DNA of 64,000 bases from CAIRDP01 sp037138335 (GCA_037138335.1 JBAXIO010000001.1:1-64000); one strand, 5' to 3'; shown: positions 1 to 9,633, counted from the first letter of the stretch. Numbers and translations are program-made. Notes: generated by a model from the sequence alone, not told the origin.

Positions 1-167
1 GAGCGAAAGAACCTGACTATCATCAGAAAGAACCACAGGCCGAGAATATAAAGGAAATAATGGACCCAGGTCTGGGCAGGGAAGATATGGTTCAGGCCGA
101 GGAGAACTGCAACAACAAACAGAAATACGATAATAATGGTTTTATATCCTTCGCGGTGTATCGTCAT
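1..167 (-). CDS. psd: Phosphatidylserine decarboxylase, N-terminal part (runs off window)
   Basis: Only about 55 N-terminal residues lie in the window; the rest continues beyond base 1. The start reads MTIHREGYKTIIIV, followed by two hydrophobic stretches separated by a short loop and then the basic end VRFFR. This is the usual membrane-anchored beginning of Psd-family proteins, which convert phosphatidylserine to phosphatidylethanolamine at the inner membrane. The ATG is at 167, six bases after the cdsA stop, so the two are almost certainly co-transcribed. The cdsA-psd order is typical of Bacteroidota. The identification rests on the N-terminus plus context; the LGST processing site is not visible. 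Confidence 0.75.
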   Translation of the reverse strand, partial: MTIHREGYKTIIIVFLFVVAVLLGLNHIFPAQTWVHYFLYILGLWFFLMIVRFFR

Positions 168-173
168 CCTGTG

Positions 174-1016
174 TTATAAGTTTCTTAAAACGAAATACAA
201 AAATACAAAAGGAGCTGAAATAAAAAAGGTATCAAAGCGATCGAGAATGCCTCCGTGGCCCGGAAGTATATTCCCGGAATCTTTAATTTTCAGACTGCGC
301 TTAAACAAGGATTCTGCCAGGTCCCCAAAAGAGCCGAAAACAACGATGAGCAATGCCAGCATAAGCCAGTCGGCCATCATGATACCCGGCACCATATAGC
401 TGAAGCCAAATGCAGTAAGCCCGGTGACTACCGACCCTGCGATGGTCCCTTCCCAGGTTTTTTTTGGTGATATCCTTTCGAATAATTTATGTTTTCCGAA
501 TTGTTTTCCGAAGAGATAGGCTGCTGTGTCGAACAGCCATGTGAGGGTAAAATACCCGAGTAAGAATGCCGGGAAGCCCAGGAAACGTGCCGAATCGGGT
601 GAATCGAGCAGGTTCAGCAGGCTCAGTGGAAGAGAAACATATAAAACCCCTGCGGTGGTGATTGCAATATTCTCGAGGGGTTTTTGCTTCTTTCTGTATA
701 TTTCCATGATGAACGAAAGAAAAAACATCGCCATGGCTGCATAAACCGGGAAAAAATACCAGCGTGGAGAGAGTATATCGAGGTTGGCTGTATTGACCAG
801 GTATAAAACAAGGTACAATGTACAAGCGCAAGCAGTTCCGTAAATCTTCTGTGGCCTGATCTCTTCTGTTGAGAAAAGGGTATAGAATTCCCAGATTCCA
901 AGTATTGCAACAACAAGAAAAATGCCTGCAAACAGCCATTGGCTGTACCATAAAGAAAACAGGAGAAGGGATACCATGCTTAGGCCGGTGATGGTACGGG
1001 CCCAAAAATTATTCAT
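174..1016 (-). CDS. cdsA: Phosphatidate cytidylyltransferase
   Basis: Makes CDP-diacylglycerol from phosphatidate and CTP, the precursor of all membrane phospholipids. The 280-residue protein is of normal family length and is almost entirely hydrophobic, with about eight membrane segments. The C-terminal half carries the family signature: SPKKTWEG at residues 183-190 and ILPGHGGILDRFD near 250-262, which hold the acidic metal-binding residues. Its 5' end overlaps the stop of the DUF2007 gene by 8 bases, and psd follows after 6 bases, so it sits inside one tightly packed transcript. Confidence 0.95.
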   Translation of the reverse strand: MNNFWARTITGLSMVSLLLFSLWYSQWLFAGIFLVVAILGIWEFYTLFSTEEIRPQKIYGTACACTLYLVLYLVNTANLDILSPRWYFFPVYAAMAMFFLSFIMEIYRKKQKPLENIAITTAGVLYVSLPLSLLNLLDSPDSARFLGFPAFLLGYFTLTWLFDTAAYLFGKQFGKHKLFERISPKKTWEGTIAGSVVTGLTAFGFSYMVPGIMMADWLMLALLIVVFGSFGDLAESLFKRSLKIKDSGNILPGHGGILDRFDTFFISAPFVFLYFVLRNL

Positions 1017-1242
1017 CGCCCGCGACCCTTTCCATGATTTGTTTGCTGTTCAAGACTTCCTCACGCGGAACCAATAAATCGATATCGCCAAAAGCGATAT
1101 AAGATGAATCCTGCTTGTTGATCAACACACACTGAATTCCTTCTTCTTCCAGCATGCCTTTAATAATTTCGGCTTTGTACAGCAGGTTAGTGCTGAAAAC
1201 AACCTCCCAGTGGGAATCATGATCCTCAGGAACCCTGGGCAT
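1009..1242 (-). CDS. DUF2007-like small protein
   Basis: A 77-residue soluble protein. The phrases VVFSTNLLYKAEIIKGMLEEEGIQCVLIN and, near the end, DIDLLVPREE are characteristic of the DUF2007 (putative signal-transducing) domain, a small alpha/beta fold distantly like PII or ACT domains. No catalytic residues are recognisable. It overlaps cdsA downstream by 8 bases and the LUD gene upstream by 17 bases, so translation is likely coupled. This position between the LUD gene and cdsA is common in Bacteroidota. Function is not known; a regulatory role is only a guess from the fold. Confidence 0.8.
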   Translation of the reverse strand: MPRVPEDHDSHWEVVFSTNLLYKAEIIKGMLEEEGIQCVLINKQDSSYIAFGDIDLLVPREEVLNSKQIMERVAGDE

Positions 1243-1885
1243 TTTGGTCGTCGATTAGAAATACATAAAGTTCTCTTGGGCCGTGTGCCCCCAATACCAG
1301 TGTTTTTTCGATATCAGCGGTCCTGCTTGGGCCGGTAATCAAGGAAATCATTGAAGGGTAATTGTGGTTGTATTTTTTACGTATTCCTGCAATTGCATGT
1401 TTCAGATCGGGAACCAGCTGGGAAGTATAAGCAAGAACCAGGTGGGCATCAGGGTATACATTAATTTTCCTGCCCGGGCTTAAATGCGATGAGACCATCA
1501 CAGATCCAAGCCTTGCAATAAGATATTCACAGCGTGTGATACCTATTTTTGAATCAAGGAACTCTTCCTGGTTGTGCACATACGGGATACCTGCTTCTTT
1601 CAGGATTTTTTGGATGATAGGATCGAGGCAGAAGAGCACCGACCAGTTCTTTTCAAGGATGAACTGTTTAAGCAGGGTCGAAAATTCATCTTCGCTTTCG
1701 CAGTAAACGAACTTCCCTGACACTTTTACAAGTTCCTGGGCAAAATTCACATCGAGCGGTTCGGTAATATCTTTGAAAACAGGTGATTCCTGGTCGATGA
1801 TAGGGTACGGGGGCTCTGTTTTCTCAATCAGGGCATCCCTTACTTTTTTAAGTACCTTTTCGCGCGAGGTGGATTCTTCCATCAT
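1226..1885 (-). CDS. LUD-domain protein (LutC/YkgG family)
   Basis: A 219-residue protein of the LUD family. The C-terminal half shows the diagnostic order: ITRCEYLIARLGSVMVSS, then NVYPDAHLVLA, then SMISLITGPSRTADIEKTLVLGAHGP. In LutC the domain belongs to an iron-sulphur lactate oxidation complex, but lutA and lutB are absent here. The gene sits between ftsH and cdsA as it does in many Bacteroidota, where it is usually a lone LUD protein. It follows ftsH by only 9 bases and overlaps the next gene by 17. Its true substrate is unknown. Confidence 0.85.
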   Translation of the reverse strand: MMEESTSREKVLKKVRDALIEKTEPPYPIIDQESPVFKDITEPLDVNFAQELVKVSGKFVYCESEDEFSTLLKQFILEKNWSVLFCLDPIIQKILKEAGIPYVHNQEEFLDSKIGITRCEYLIARLGSVMVSSHLSPGRKINVYPDAHLVLAYTSQLVPDLKHAIAGIRKKYNHNYPSMISLITGPSRTADIEKTLVLGAHGPRELYVFLIDDQNAQGS

Positions 1886-1894
1886 TATTTCTGC

Positions 1895-4057
1895 TTAGGT
1901 TTTTTCTTCTGCGCCCGGGGCAGGGGCTGGAGGATTCCCCGGCTCCTGGCCGGTCTGAAGATCAGGAGCCGGGAGTTCAATTACTAGATTTTCAGGCAGG
2001 GAAGCAGGTGTGTCGGACTTGGGATTCCTTGTCGGAAGGAATTTCTCCTCTTCCTTTTCGAAGGGCCGGGGTCCGAAAATATGCTCCAGGTCTTCCCTGA
2101 AAATAACCTCCTTCTCAAGAAGCAGGTTTGCCAGCGAAGCAACTTTTTCCTTGTTTTCGGTGATCAGCTGCTTTGCTTTTGCGTATGCGGAGTCAATGAT
2201 CTTTTTAACTTCATAGTCGATGACCTCAGCAGTCTTTTCACTGTATGGTTTCTGAAAAGCAAATTCGTTCTGACCGCTGGAATCATAGAAGCTGATGTTG
2301 CCGATAGCTTCGTTCAACCCGAAATAGACTACCATGGCATAGGTCTGCTTGGTGACCTTCTCGAGGTCGTTCAGTGCACCGGTTGAAATCTTGCCGAAAA
2401 ATACGTCTTCGGAAACTCTTCCGCCAAGTGCTGCAGCGAGTTCGTCGAACATCTGCTCATAGGTAGTGATCTGCCTTTCTTCGGGCAGGTACCAGGCTGC
2501 GCCAAGGGCTTTCCCGCGGGGCACAATGGTCACTTTAACAAGAGGATGTGCATATTCAAGAAGCCAGCTTACTGCGGCATGGCCTGATTCGTGGAAAGCG
2601 ATGACCTTCTTTTCATGCTGGCTGATGATCTTGTTCTTCTTTTCAAGCCCGCCTACAATACGGTCAATTGCATCCAGGAAATCCTGCTTTTCAATGATAT
2701 TTTTATTCTTTCGTGCTGCGATCAGAGCCGACTCGTTGCAAGCATTGGCGATATCAGCACCTGAGAAACCCGGGGTTTGTCTGGCGAGGAATTCAACATC
2801 AAGGTTCAGGTCCAGTTTCAATGGTTTCAGGTGGACCTTGAAAATCGCTTTCCTTTCTTCCAGGTCGGGAAGTTCAATATAAATCTGCCTGTCGAAACGA
2901 CCTGCGCGCATAAGGGCACGGTCGAGGATATCGGCCCGGTTGGTGGCTGCGAGGATGATTACGCCTGCGTTGGTTGCAAAACCATCCATCTCGGTAAGGA
3001 GCTGGTTAAGGGTGTTTTCACGCTCGTCGTTGGCACCGGTAATGGCGTTTCTTCCACGTGCACGGCCGATGGCATCAATTTCATCTATAAATATGATACA
3101 GGGAGCTTTCTCCTTGGCCTGCCTGAAAAGGTCGCGTACCCTGGAAGCTCCTACACCTACGAACATTTCCACGAAATCAGAACCTGAGATGCTGAAGAAC
3201 GGAACCTTGGCTTCCCCGGCCACAGCTTTTGCAAGCAGGGTTTTTCCAGTCCCCGGGGGGCCTACCAGCAAAGCCCCCTTGGGGATCTTGCCACCAAGCT
3301 GGGTGTATTTTGTAGGGTTCTTTAGAAAGTCAACGATCTCCATGATCTCAACCTTGGCCTCTTCAAGCCCCGCCACATCATTGAAATTGATATTGACCAT
3401 GGTGTCCTTGTCGAACAGGGTCGCCTTCGATTTGCCAATGTTAAATATCTGGGCGCCTCCGCCCCCGCCCCCGCCCCGGCTCATAAACCTCATGATGAGG
3501 AACCAGGCTCCTACCAGGAGAAGAATGGGAAGGAGATATCCGAGGATGTCACCGAAAATATCTTTCCTTGATTCGGTAACAGGCGGATAAGGAAACTGTT
3601 TTTTGAACTCGGCGATCTTTGCCTGTGGTATGCTGTCGCGCCTCATATGAGCGGCAATGGTGTCGCGGGTATCTTTCAGAAGCCCGTAAAAAATATCCAC
3701 GCTGTTGATCTCATAGGTAAACTGAGGGTTGCCGCTGTTAAAAGCCGAACCCAGGCCTTTTTTATTGAACTGCTTGTAAGCAGTATCACTTTGAAGCCGG
3801 TCCTTTTTGATATAAATTTCTGCCCTTTCCTTGTTGACTACAACGATCTTCTCAACATCCTGTTTTAGCAATACCTCTTCAAACTTCGTGTAATCAACGG
3901 ATTTAACCGGATTGTTATAATTAAATACCTGTAAAGCAAGAAAGCCTACAAGCAGCACCCCGTATATCCAGTAAAAACTAAACTTGGGTTTCTTGCCTTT
4001 CGTCGGATTGAAATTCGGTTTGAAACTATCTTTCGGTTTGTTGTCTTTTTCTGCCAT
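1895..4057 (-). CDS. ftsH: ATP-dependent zinc metalloprotease FtsH
   Basis: Membrane-anchored AAA protease that degrades misassembled and short-lived membrane proteins. Two membrane segments (about residues 28-45 and 170-192) flank a periplasmic region. The AAA module has Walker A GPPGTGKT near 266-273, Walker B IIFIDEID and the second-region-of-homology arginines in LMRAGRFDRQ. The zinc site HESGH lies near 489-493. A Gly-rich run (SRGGGGGGGAQ) follows the second membrane segment. I chose ATG at 4057 (MAEKDNK) because the in-frame start 18 bases upstream is TTG. The C-terminal tail is long, acidic and Pro-rich. Confidence 0.97.
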   Translation of the reverse strand: MAEKDNKPKDSFKPNFNPTKGKKPKFSFYWIYGVLLVGFLALQVFNYNNPVKSVDYTKFEEVLLKQDVEKIVVVNKERAEIYIKKDRLQSDTAYKQFNKKGLGSAFNSGNPQFTYEINSVDIFYGLLKDTRDTIAAHMRRDSIPQAKIAEFKKQFPYPPVTESRKDIFGDILGYLLPILLLVGAWFLIMRFMSRGGGGGGGAQIFNIGKSKATLFDKDTMVNINFNDVAGLEEAKVEIMEIVDFLKNPTKYTQLGGKIPKGALLVGPPGTGKTLLAKAVAGEAKVPFFSISGSDFVEMFVGVGASRVRDLFRQAKEKAPCIIFIDEIDAIGRARGRNAITGANDERENTLNQLLTEMDGFATNAGVIILAATNRADILDRALMRAGRFDRQIYIELPDLEERKAIFKVHLKPLKLDLNLDVEFLARQTPGFSGADIANACNESALIAARKNKNIIEKQDFLDAIDRIVGGLEKKNKIISQHEKKVIAFHESGHAAVSWLLEYAHPLVKVTIVPRGKALGAAWYLPEERQITTYEQMFDELAAALGGRVSEDVFFGKISTGALNDLEKVTKQTYAMVVYFGLNEAIGNISFYDSSGQNEFAFQKPYSEKTAEVIDYEVKKIIDSAYAKAKQLITENKEKVASLANLLLEKEVIFREDLEHIFGPRPFEKEEEKFLPTRNPKSDTPASLPENLVIELPAPDLQTGQEPGNPPAPAPGAEEKT

Positions 4058-4095
4058 TCTGTCGTGAACCTTCAATAAAAATTTGTAACTCAGTG

Positions 4096-4467
4096 TTAGT
4101 CTTCAATCTTAACGACCTTGGAATCTGCCCATAACTTCTCAAGGTTGAAGAACTTACGCTGTGCTTCCTGGAAAATGTGAACCACTACGTCAATGTAGTC
4201 TATCAAAATCCATTCCGCATTTTCAAACCCTTCCTTATGCCAGGGGTTTAAGCCTGTTTGTTTTTTTACACGATGAATGACTTCCTCGGCAAGGGCTTCC
4301 GACTGCGTCCTGGAATTTCCATGCGTGATGATGAATGCATCACACACCGAATGTCCACTCCCTTTAAAATCAAGGATTACCGGATCTTTTGCTTTTTTCT
4401 CCAGCAAAGCCTCCGATATGGCTTCAACCAGCAGTTCCTGAGCGTCTTTTTTCTTCTTTCTGGGCAT
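4096..4467 (-). CDS. rsfS: Ribosome silencing factor RsfS
   Basis: RsfS binds ribosomal protein L14 on the 50S subunit and blocks subunit joining, slowing translation in poor conditions. The 123-residue protein shows the family core: VILDFKGSGHSVCDAFIITHGNS, the GLNPWHKEG loop, then WILIDYIDVVVHIF and the C-terminal FFNLEKLW. The N-terminus begins with a short lysine-rich stretch (MPRKKKKD). It lies immediately upstream of ftsH on the same strand with a 38 base gap, the standard arrangement in this phylum. Confidence 0.95.
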   Translation of the reverse strand: MPRKKKKDAQELLVEAISEALLEKKAKDPVILDFKGSGHSVCDAFIITHGNSRTQSEALAEEVIHRVKKQTGLNPWHKEGFENAEWILIDYIDVVVHIFQEAQRKFFNLEKLWADSKVVKIED

Positions 4468-4500
4468 TAATCATACTATTACAGAGGCAAAGGTAAGCAA

Positions 4501-5220
4501 TTAAAAATTAGGTTTCAAAGCATAGCTTTCGTAGAATCCGCTTATGTAATTTACGGCTTCCTCTGCAGTGTCTACAACTGTGAACAGTTCCAGGTCATTT
4601 TCGGAGATCATGCTCTCAGGCAAAACTTTCTTCGTGATCCATTCGGTAAACCCCTGCCAGTATTCCCGGCAGACCAGTACGATCGGGAACCTCACGAGTT
4701 TATGGGTCTGTATTAGGGTGATGGCTTCCGTAAGTTCATCCAGGGTGCCGAACCCCCCGGGAAGGGCAATAAATCCCATGGAGTAACGCATGAACATGGT
4801 CTTCCTGACATAAAAGAAGTCGAAGTTGAGAAGCCTGGTCCTGTCAATGAAAGGGTTTGGCTTTTGTTCGAAAGGCAGGGAAATATTGAGGCCCACCGAT
4901 TTGCCCCCTGCAAAATGGGCCCCCTTATTGGCTGCTTCCATAACCCCTGGCCCGCCCCCGGTGATCACCCCGAAGCCGTTTTTTGTAAGCAGGTAGGCTA
5001 TCTCTTCGGCCAGTCGGTAATATTTATTGCTTTCGGGAGTGCGTGCTGATCCAAAAATGGATACGCAAGGGCCGATCTTGCTCAATTTGTCAAAACCCTC
5101 AACCATTTCCGACATCACCTTGAATATTTCCCAGGTGTCGACCGAGATCGTTTCGCTCCAGGTCTTCTGCTGGAAAGATTCCCTTAATTTTTCAATTTCC
5201 TTGTTTTCCATAGTATTCAT
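4501..5220 (-). CDS. LOG-family (TIGR00730) nucleotide phosphoribohydrolase
   Basis: Rossmann-fold protein of the LOG/YgdH type, predicted to cleave nucleoside 5'-monophosphates to base plus ribose 5-phosphate. Visible motifs are SIFGSART near the start of the domain, VITGGGPGVMEAANKGA, the hallmark MRYSMGFIALPGGFGTLDEL with its catalytic Arg and Glu region, and LIQTHK. Length (about 240) matches the longer LOG subgroup. ATG at 5220 was chosen over an in-frame TTG at 5226; a further ATG lies at 5211. Family members were once misnamed lysine decarboxylase. The physiological substrate here is not clear. Confidence 0.88.
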   Translation of the reverse strand: MNTMENKEIEKLRESFQQKTWSETISVDTWEIFKVMSEMVEGFDKLSKIGPCVSIFGSARTPESNKYYRLAEEIAYLLTKNGFGVITGGGPGVMEAANKGAHFAGGKSVGLNISLPFEQKPNPFIDRTRLLNFDFFYVRKTMFMRYSMGFIALPGGFGTLDELTEAITLIQTHKLVRFPIVLVCREYWQGFTEWITKKVLPESMISENDLELFTVVDTAEEAVNYISGFYESYALKPNF

Positions 5221-5251
5221 AATCAATAATTAAGTCATAGTAATCATCAGA

Positions 5252-8074
5252 TTATAACGCATTCAGTTCCTTTTTCAAATGGATTCCGGTATAGGAGGTT
5301 TTATGCATCGCCACTTCCTCAGGTGTTCCCATGCAAACAATTGTGCCTCCGCGCTCCCCGCCTTCCGGCCCAAGGTCTATTATATGGTCGGCAACTTTAA
5401 TGACTTCCATATTATGCTCGATCACCAGTACCGTATTCCCCTTGGCAACAAGTTTATTTAAAACACAGAGGAGCACTTTTACATCTTCAAAATGCAGTCC
5501 TGTAGTAGGTTCGTCGAGTATGTACAGGGTATTCCCGGTATCGGTCTTGCTGAGTTCCGAGGCAAGTTTTACCCTTTGGGCTTCGCCTCCCGAGAGGGTA
5601 GTGGATTGCTGCCCCAGTGTGATGTATCCCAACCCGACCTCATTGAGCGTGCTGATCTTGTTCAGGATCATAGGGATATTCTCAAAGAATTCCACAGCTT
5701 GTTCAATAGTCATGTTCAGGACATCGTTGATCGATTTCCCTTTAAAACGTACTTCCAGCGTTTCCCTGTTATAACGGTGCCCCTGGCAGGTTTCGCAAAG
5801 AACGTACACATCGGGGAGGAAGTTCATTTCGATCACCTTAAGCCCTCCGCCCTTGCATGTTTCGCACCTGCCCCCTTTCACATTAAAAGAGAACCTTCCC
5901 GGCAGGTACCCCCTGATCTTCGACTCGGGAAGAGAAGCATAAAGTTTGCGGATCTCGTCAAACACCTTGGTATAGGTAGCCGGGTTCGACCTGGGGGTTC
6001 GGCCGATAGGGCTCTGGTCGATCTCTATCACCTTGTCGATATTCCTGATCCCTTCGATCTTATCATAAGGAAGGGGCTTGTATTCCGATTTATAGAAATG
6101 CCTGCTGAGTATGGGATAGAGGGTTTCGTTGATAAGGCTGGATTTTCCGCTGCCGCTCAGGCCCGTAATGCAGATAAATTTACCAAGCGGGATTTCGAGG
6201 TCCACCCCTTTCAGGTTATTCCCGGCAGCTCCGTAAAGATTCAGTGATTTGCCGTTACCCTTCCTTCTTTGCCCGGGAACAATGATCTTTTTCCTGCCGC
6301 TGAGGTATTGTCCTGTGAGATGCCCGTTTTTCATGATTTCCTCCGGGGTCCCCTGTGCAACGATCCGGCCGCCGTGAACTCCTGCCCCCGGACCGATATC
6401 GATAACATAGTCAGAAGCCAGTATGGTTTCCTTGTCATGTTCGACTACGATCACCGAATTCCCGGCATCACGCAGATTCTGGAGCGCCCTGATAAGTTTC
6501 AGGTTATCATGCTGGTGGAGCCCGATACTCGGTTCATCAAGGATATAAAGCACTCCAACAAGCTGCGACCCGATCTGGGTCGCAAGCCGTATCCTCTGGC
6601 TTTCACCTCCCGAAAGCGACCTTGCAGGGCGGTTCAGCGTCAGGTAGCCAATGCCGACATCCAGTAAAAACCTGATGCGGTTTTGTATTTCCCTGATTAT
6701 TTCATAGGCAATAAGCTTCTTGCGTTCATCAAAGCGGTCATTGATCTGACCCATCCACCCCTCCAGGATTATCATATCCATCCCGGCAAGTTCCGCAATG
6801 TTCTTCCCTTCGATCTTAAATTGCAGCGACTCTTTTTTAAGCCTGGAACCCTTGCATTCAGGGCAGGGCATTTTATTCATGAAACTGCTTACCCATTTCA
6901 TAATGCCGGCCGGTGCAGTCTCTGCAGTCTGGGAATTAATAAAACTGACAATCCCTTCAAAATTCAGGGAGTAAGTGGATGTGATCCCCAGGTAATCATT
7001 CTTAACCCTGATCACCTCGTCGGATCCGTAAAGTATAATGTTTATAGCCTGTTCAGGGATGTCACCAATGGGTGTGTTCAGGTCGAAAGAGTATTTTTCC
7101 CCAATGGCTTCGATCTGTTTGAATATCCAAGTGTTTTTGTATTCCCCGAGGGGGACTATACCCCCCTTTTTAATGCTTTTACTGCTATCGGGAATGATCT
7201 TCTGGATGTCGATCTCCGAGATGGTGCCAAGCCCGTTACAGCGCTGGCAGGCTCCGTAAGGGGAATTGAAAGAAAAAGTGTTGGGTTCCGGCTCATCATA
7301 GGATACCCCGCTTGTAGGGCACATCAGGAGGCGGCTGAAATGCCTGGCCGTATCCGAAGCAATATCGAGAACGGTAATGGAATCCTTTCCCTGTTTCATT
7401 GCAGTGTTCACTGATCCTGCAAGCCGTTTCACCGATCCGGGTACAATATGGACCTGGTCGATTACAATCTCAATATCGTGGATCTTATAACGGTCAAGTT
7501 GCAGTCCGTGTGAAATTTCCCTTACCTCGCCGTCGATCCTCACACTGAGGAACCCCTGTTTCCGTATCTGCTCAAAGAGTTCCCGGTAATGGCCTTTCCT
7601 GCCTTTGACCACAGGCGACAGTATCATAACATGCTTCCCGGCATACTGGGAAAGAACCAGGTCAACAATCTGCTGCTCCGTGTAGCGCACCATTTTTTCA
7701 CCTGTGACATAAGAATACGCATCGGCGACCCTGGCGTAAAGAAGGCGGAGAAAGTCATAGATCTCTGTAATCGTACCGACTGTTGAACGGGGATTCCGGC
7801 TGGCCGATTTCTGCTCGATTGAAATTACCGGGTTAAGCCCTGTTATCCTGTCAACATCAGGCCTTTCAAGGCTGCCGATGAACTGCCTTGCATAAGCCGA
7901 AAAGGTTTCCATATAACGCCTCTGGCCTTCGGCATAAATGGTGTCAAAAGCAAGGGAAGATTTTCCGCTTCCGCTCAGGCCTGTAAACACAACCAGCTTG
8001 TTCCTCGGAATAATCAAGTCGATATTCCTGAGGTTATGAACCCTGGCTCCTGATATTTCTAGCTTGTCTTCCAA
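5252..8074 (-). CDS. uvrA: Excinuclease ABC subunit A
   Basis: Damage-recognition ATPase of nucleotide excision repair, 940 residues and complete. It has two ABC ATPase modules: Walker A GLSGSGKSSLAFDT near residue 32 and GLSGSGKSSLINET in the second half, with signature motifs LSGGESQRIRLA and LSGGEAQRVKLA. The C-terminal zinc finger is intact (CETCKGGG...CETCQG). The first finger reads CPTSG...CQRC, with Ser in place of the second Cys. I recall similar changes in related Bacteroidota, so I read it as lineage-typical, not decay. The lytic transglycosylase gene lies 12 bases upstream in the same direction. Confidence 0.97.
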   Translation of the reverse strand: MEDKLEISGARVHNLRNIDLIIPRNKLVVFTGLSGSGKSSLAFDTIYAEGQRRYMETFSAYARQFIGSLERPDVDRITGLNPVISIEQKSASRNPRSTVGTITEIYDFLRLLYARVADAYSYVTGEKMVRYTEQQIVDLVLSQYAGKHVMILSPVVKGRKGHYRELFEQIRKQGFLSVRIDGEVREISHGLQLDRYKIHDIEIVIDQVHIVPGSVKRLAGSVNTAMKQGKDSITVLDIASDTARHFSRLLMCPTSGVSYDEPEPNTFSFNSPYGACQRCNGLGTISEIDIQKIIPDSSKSIKKGGIVPLGEYKNTWIFKQIEAIGEKYSFDLNTPIGDIPEQAINIILYGSDEVIRVKNDYLGITSTYSLNFEGIVSFINSQTAETAPAGIMKWVSSFMNKMPCPECKGSRLKKESLQFKIEGKNIAELAGMDMIILEGWMGQINDRFDERKKLIAYEIIREIQNRIRFLLDVGIGYLTLNRPARSLSGGESQRIRLATQIGSQLVGVLYILDEPSIGLHQHDNLKLIRALQNLRDAGNSVIVVEHDKETILASDYVIDIGPGAGVHGGRIVAQGTPEEIMKNGHLTGQYLSGRKKIIVPGQRRKGNGKSLNLYGAAGNNLKGVDLEIPLGKFICITGLSGSGKSSLINETLYPILSRHFYKSEYKPLPYDKIEGIRNIDKVIEIDQSPIGRTPRSNPATYTKVFDEIRKLYASLPESKIRGYLPGRFSFNVKGGRCETCKGGGLKVIEMNFLPDVYVLCETCQGHRYNRETLEVRFKGKSINDVLNMTIEQAVEFFENIPMILNKISTLNEVGLGYITLGQQSTTLSGGEAQRVKLASELSKTDTGNTLYILDEPTTGLHFEDVKVLLCVLNKLVAKGNTVLVIEHNMEVIKVADHIIDLGPEGGERGGTIVCMGTPEEVAMHKTSYTGIHLKKELNAL

Positions 8075-8086
8075 TGAATGGAAAGC

Positions 8087-9088
8087 TTAATGGATCTCGT
8101 TGATTCTCAAAGTATCGTGGAAGTATGTTTCTGAAACTGGCACGCCCTTTTCCAGGAATTCGGTATTCATTGCCCCGTCTTTTGGAAGAACAATCTGGTA
8201 TGTCTTTTTAAGCTTGTTCGTGAGAGTGTACTTCTTCAGCCAAGGATTAAAATCACGGAGAACCCTGTATGTCACCTTATTTTTAATTGCAAAGGCAGGA
8301 AGGTCATGAATGGGTGAATCTACCTCGACAGTGTAGGTAGGGACCACCGGGTAAAAATCACCGGCCCTCAGGTACAGCCCGTATTTTACAGGATGGGTAT
8401 AGATCTCCTTGAGAGCAACTATCCTGTATATATACCTCGATGTTTCATCATTAAGGAAAAGCTCGTAAAAGCTTTTGACTTTCTGGTCGGTAACGGCGTC
8501 GCTGAGGCCGTCCTGTCCCCGGTTGAAGGATGCCGCAACGAGGGTCCAGTTTCCGTATTTTGCATAGGATTCAAGGAAATACCTGCAGGCTGCTTCCGTT
8601 GACCTGGCCACATTGTACCGTTCATCAACTTCCTCATTCACTTCAAGGCCGTAATGCAAAGCTGTCGGTTTCAGGAACTGCCAGAACCCTTCGGCTTTGG
8701 AAGGGGAGACCGCATTGTAGAAATTGCTTTCGGCAAGAGCAAGGAACTTGAAATCATCCGGAACGTGATTTTTTTTCAGTATGGGCTCAATAAGCGGGAA
8801 CCAGCGGTTGGACCGCTTAAACATCAGTATTGTCGATGCATGCATGAACGTATTGATCATGATCTCCCTGTCGAGACTTTCGTGAACATAAAAAAGTTCG
8901 AGGGGCATTCTTTCACCTGCAAAATCAACGGCTGAAGGGCATTCCGGTGAAAAAATACGGTAAGAACGCTGGGCAACTTCCCTGTAATCCTTTGCCGGGT
9001 TCTTCTGAACTATTACGGCAAACACCAATATTGCGGCAAATGCAAGCAGGGAGATAATTATAAGAGGTAATTTAAGTTTTTGTTTCAT
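8087..9088 (-). CDS. Membrane-anchored lytic transglycosylase (SLT-type)
   Basis: A 333-residue protein with an N-terminal hydrophobic anchor (LPLIIISLLAFAAILVFAVIV, about residues 7-27) followed by an SLT/MltD-type domain. The catalytic Glu is in FLALAESNF, followed by the family motifs SPSKAEGFWQF and, further on, AASFNRG, near residues 135-220. Such enzymes cut peptidoglycan glycan strands to give anhydro-muropeptides. The C-terminal part has LysM-like features (ITYRVLRDFNPWL...YQIVLPKDG). It lies between rfbC and uvrA with gaps of 2 and 12 bases, so it is probably co-transcribed with both. Confidence 0.85.
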   Translation of the reverse strand: MKQKLKLPLIIISLLAFAAILVFAVIVQKNPAKDYREVAQRSYRIFSPECPSAVDFAGERMPLELFYVHESLDREIMINTFMHASTILMFKRSNRWFPLIEPILKKNHVPDDFKFLALAESNFYNAVSPSKAEGFWQFLKPTALHYGLEVNEEVDERYNVARSTEAACRYFLESYAKYGNWTLVAASFNRGQDGLSDAVTDQKVKSFYELFLNDETSRYIYRIVALKEIYTHPVKYGLYLRAGDFYPVVPTYTVEVDSPIHDLPAFAIKNKVTYRVLRDFNPWLKKYTLTNKLKKTYQIVLPKDGAMNTEFLEKGVPVSETYFHDTLRINEIH

Positions 9089-9090
9089 TG

Positions 9091-9633
9091 TCAGAAAGGA
9101 GTAATAAAGTCATTGAATTTCGCTGATATTTTATCCTTGTCGGAAATAACCGGTTCCAGCAGGCCCCAGTTGATGTTAAGGTCGGGGTCGTTCCATAAGA
9201 TGCTCCCCTCGGATGCCTTGTTATAAATGTTGGTGCATTTGTAGAAAAAGATAGTATCGTCTTCAAGCGTTGCAAAGCCATGTGCAAATCCTGCAGGTAT
9301 CCAGTACATCCATTTATTCTGGCCTGAAAGAACGATGGATTCCCATTTTCCGTAGGTGGGTGAATTTTTACGGATATCCACAGCCACATCCAGGACCGAT
9401 CCCCGCATCACCCTTACAAGTTTACCCTGGGCAAACGGAGGCGCCTGAAAGTGGAGGCCCCTCAACACCCCTTTCCTGGATTTGGACTCGTTGTCCTGGA
9501 GAAACTTCAGGTCAAGCCCCAGGTTCAGGAATTTTCCATGGTTGAAGGATTCGAAAAAATAGCCTCTTTCATCTTCAAACACATCCGGCTTTATGATGAG
9601 CAGGCCTTCGAGGGGAGTCTTGATGATTTCCAT
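9091..9633 (-). CDS. rfbC: dTDP-4-dehydrorhamnose 3,5-epimerase
   Basis: Cupin-fold epimerase of dTDP-L-rhamnose synthesis, 180 residues, full length. Family motifs: EDERGYFFESFN near residue 21, DNESKSRKGVLRGLHFQ with the catalytic His, then DVAVDIRKNSPTYGKW and WIPAGFAHGFATLEDD. The other rhamnose genes (rfbA, rfbB, rfbD) are not in the window, so the gene is separated from its pathway. A short TTCTGGG repeat array fills the space between its start codon and the lpdA stop. Confidence 0.95.
   Translation of the reverse strand: MEIIKTPLEGLLIIKPDVFEDERGYFFESFNHGKFLNLGLDLKFLQDNESKSRKGVLRGLHFQAPPFAQGKLVRVMRGSVLDVAVDIRKNSPTYGKWESIVLSGQNKWMYWIPAGFAHGFATLEDDTIFFYKCTNIYNKASEGSILWNDPDLNINWGLLEPVISDKDKISAKFNDFITPF

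Noticed and set aside
4058..4075. TTG start for FtsH adding six residues
   Set aside because: ATG 4057 gives the usual start; the extra codons have no support.
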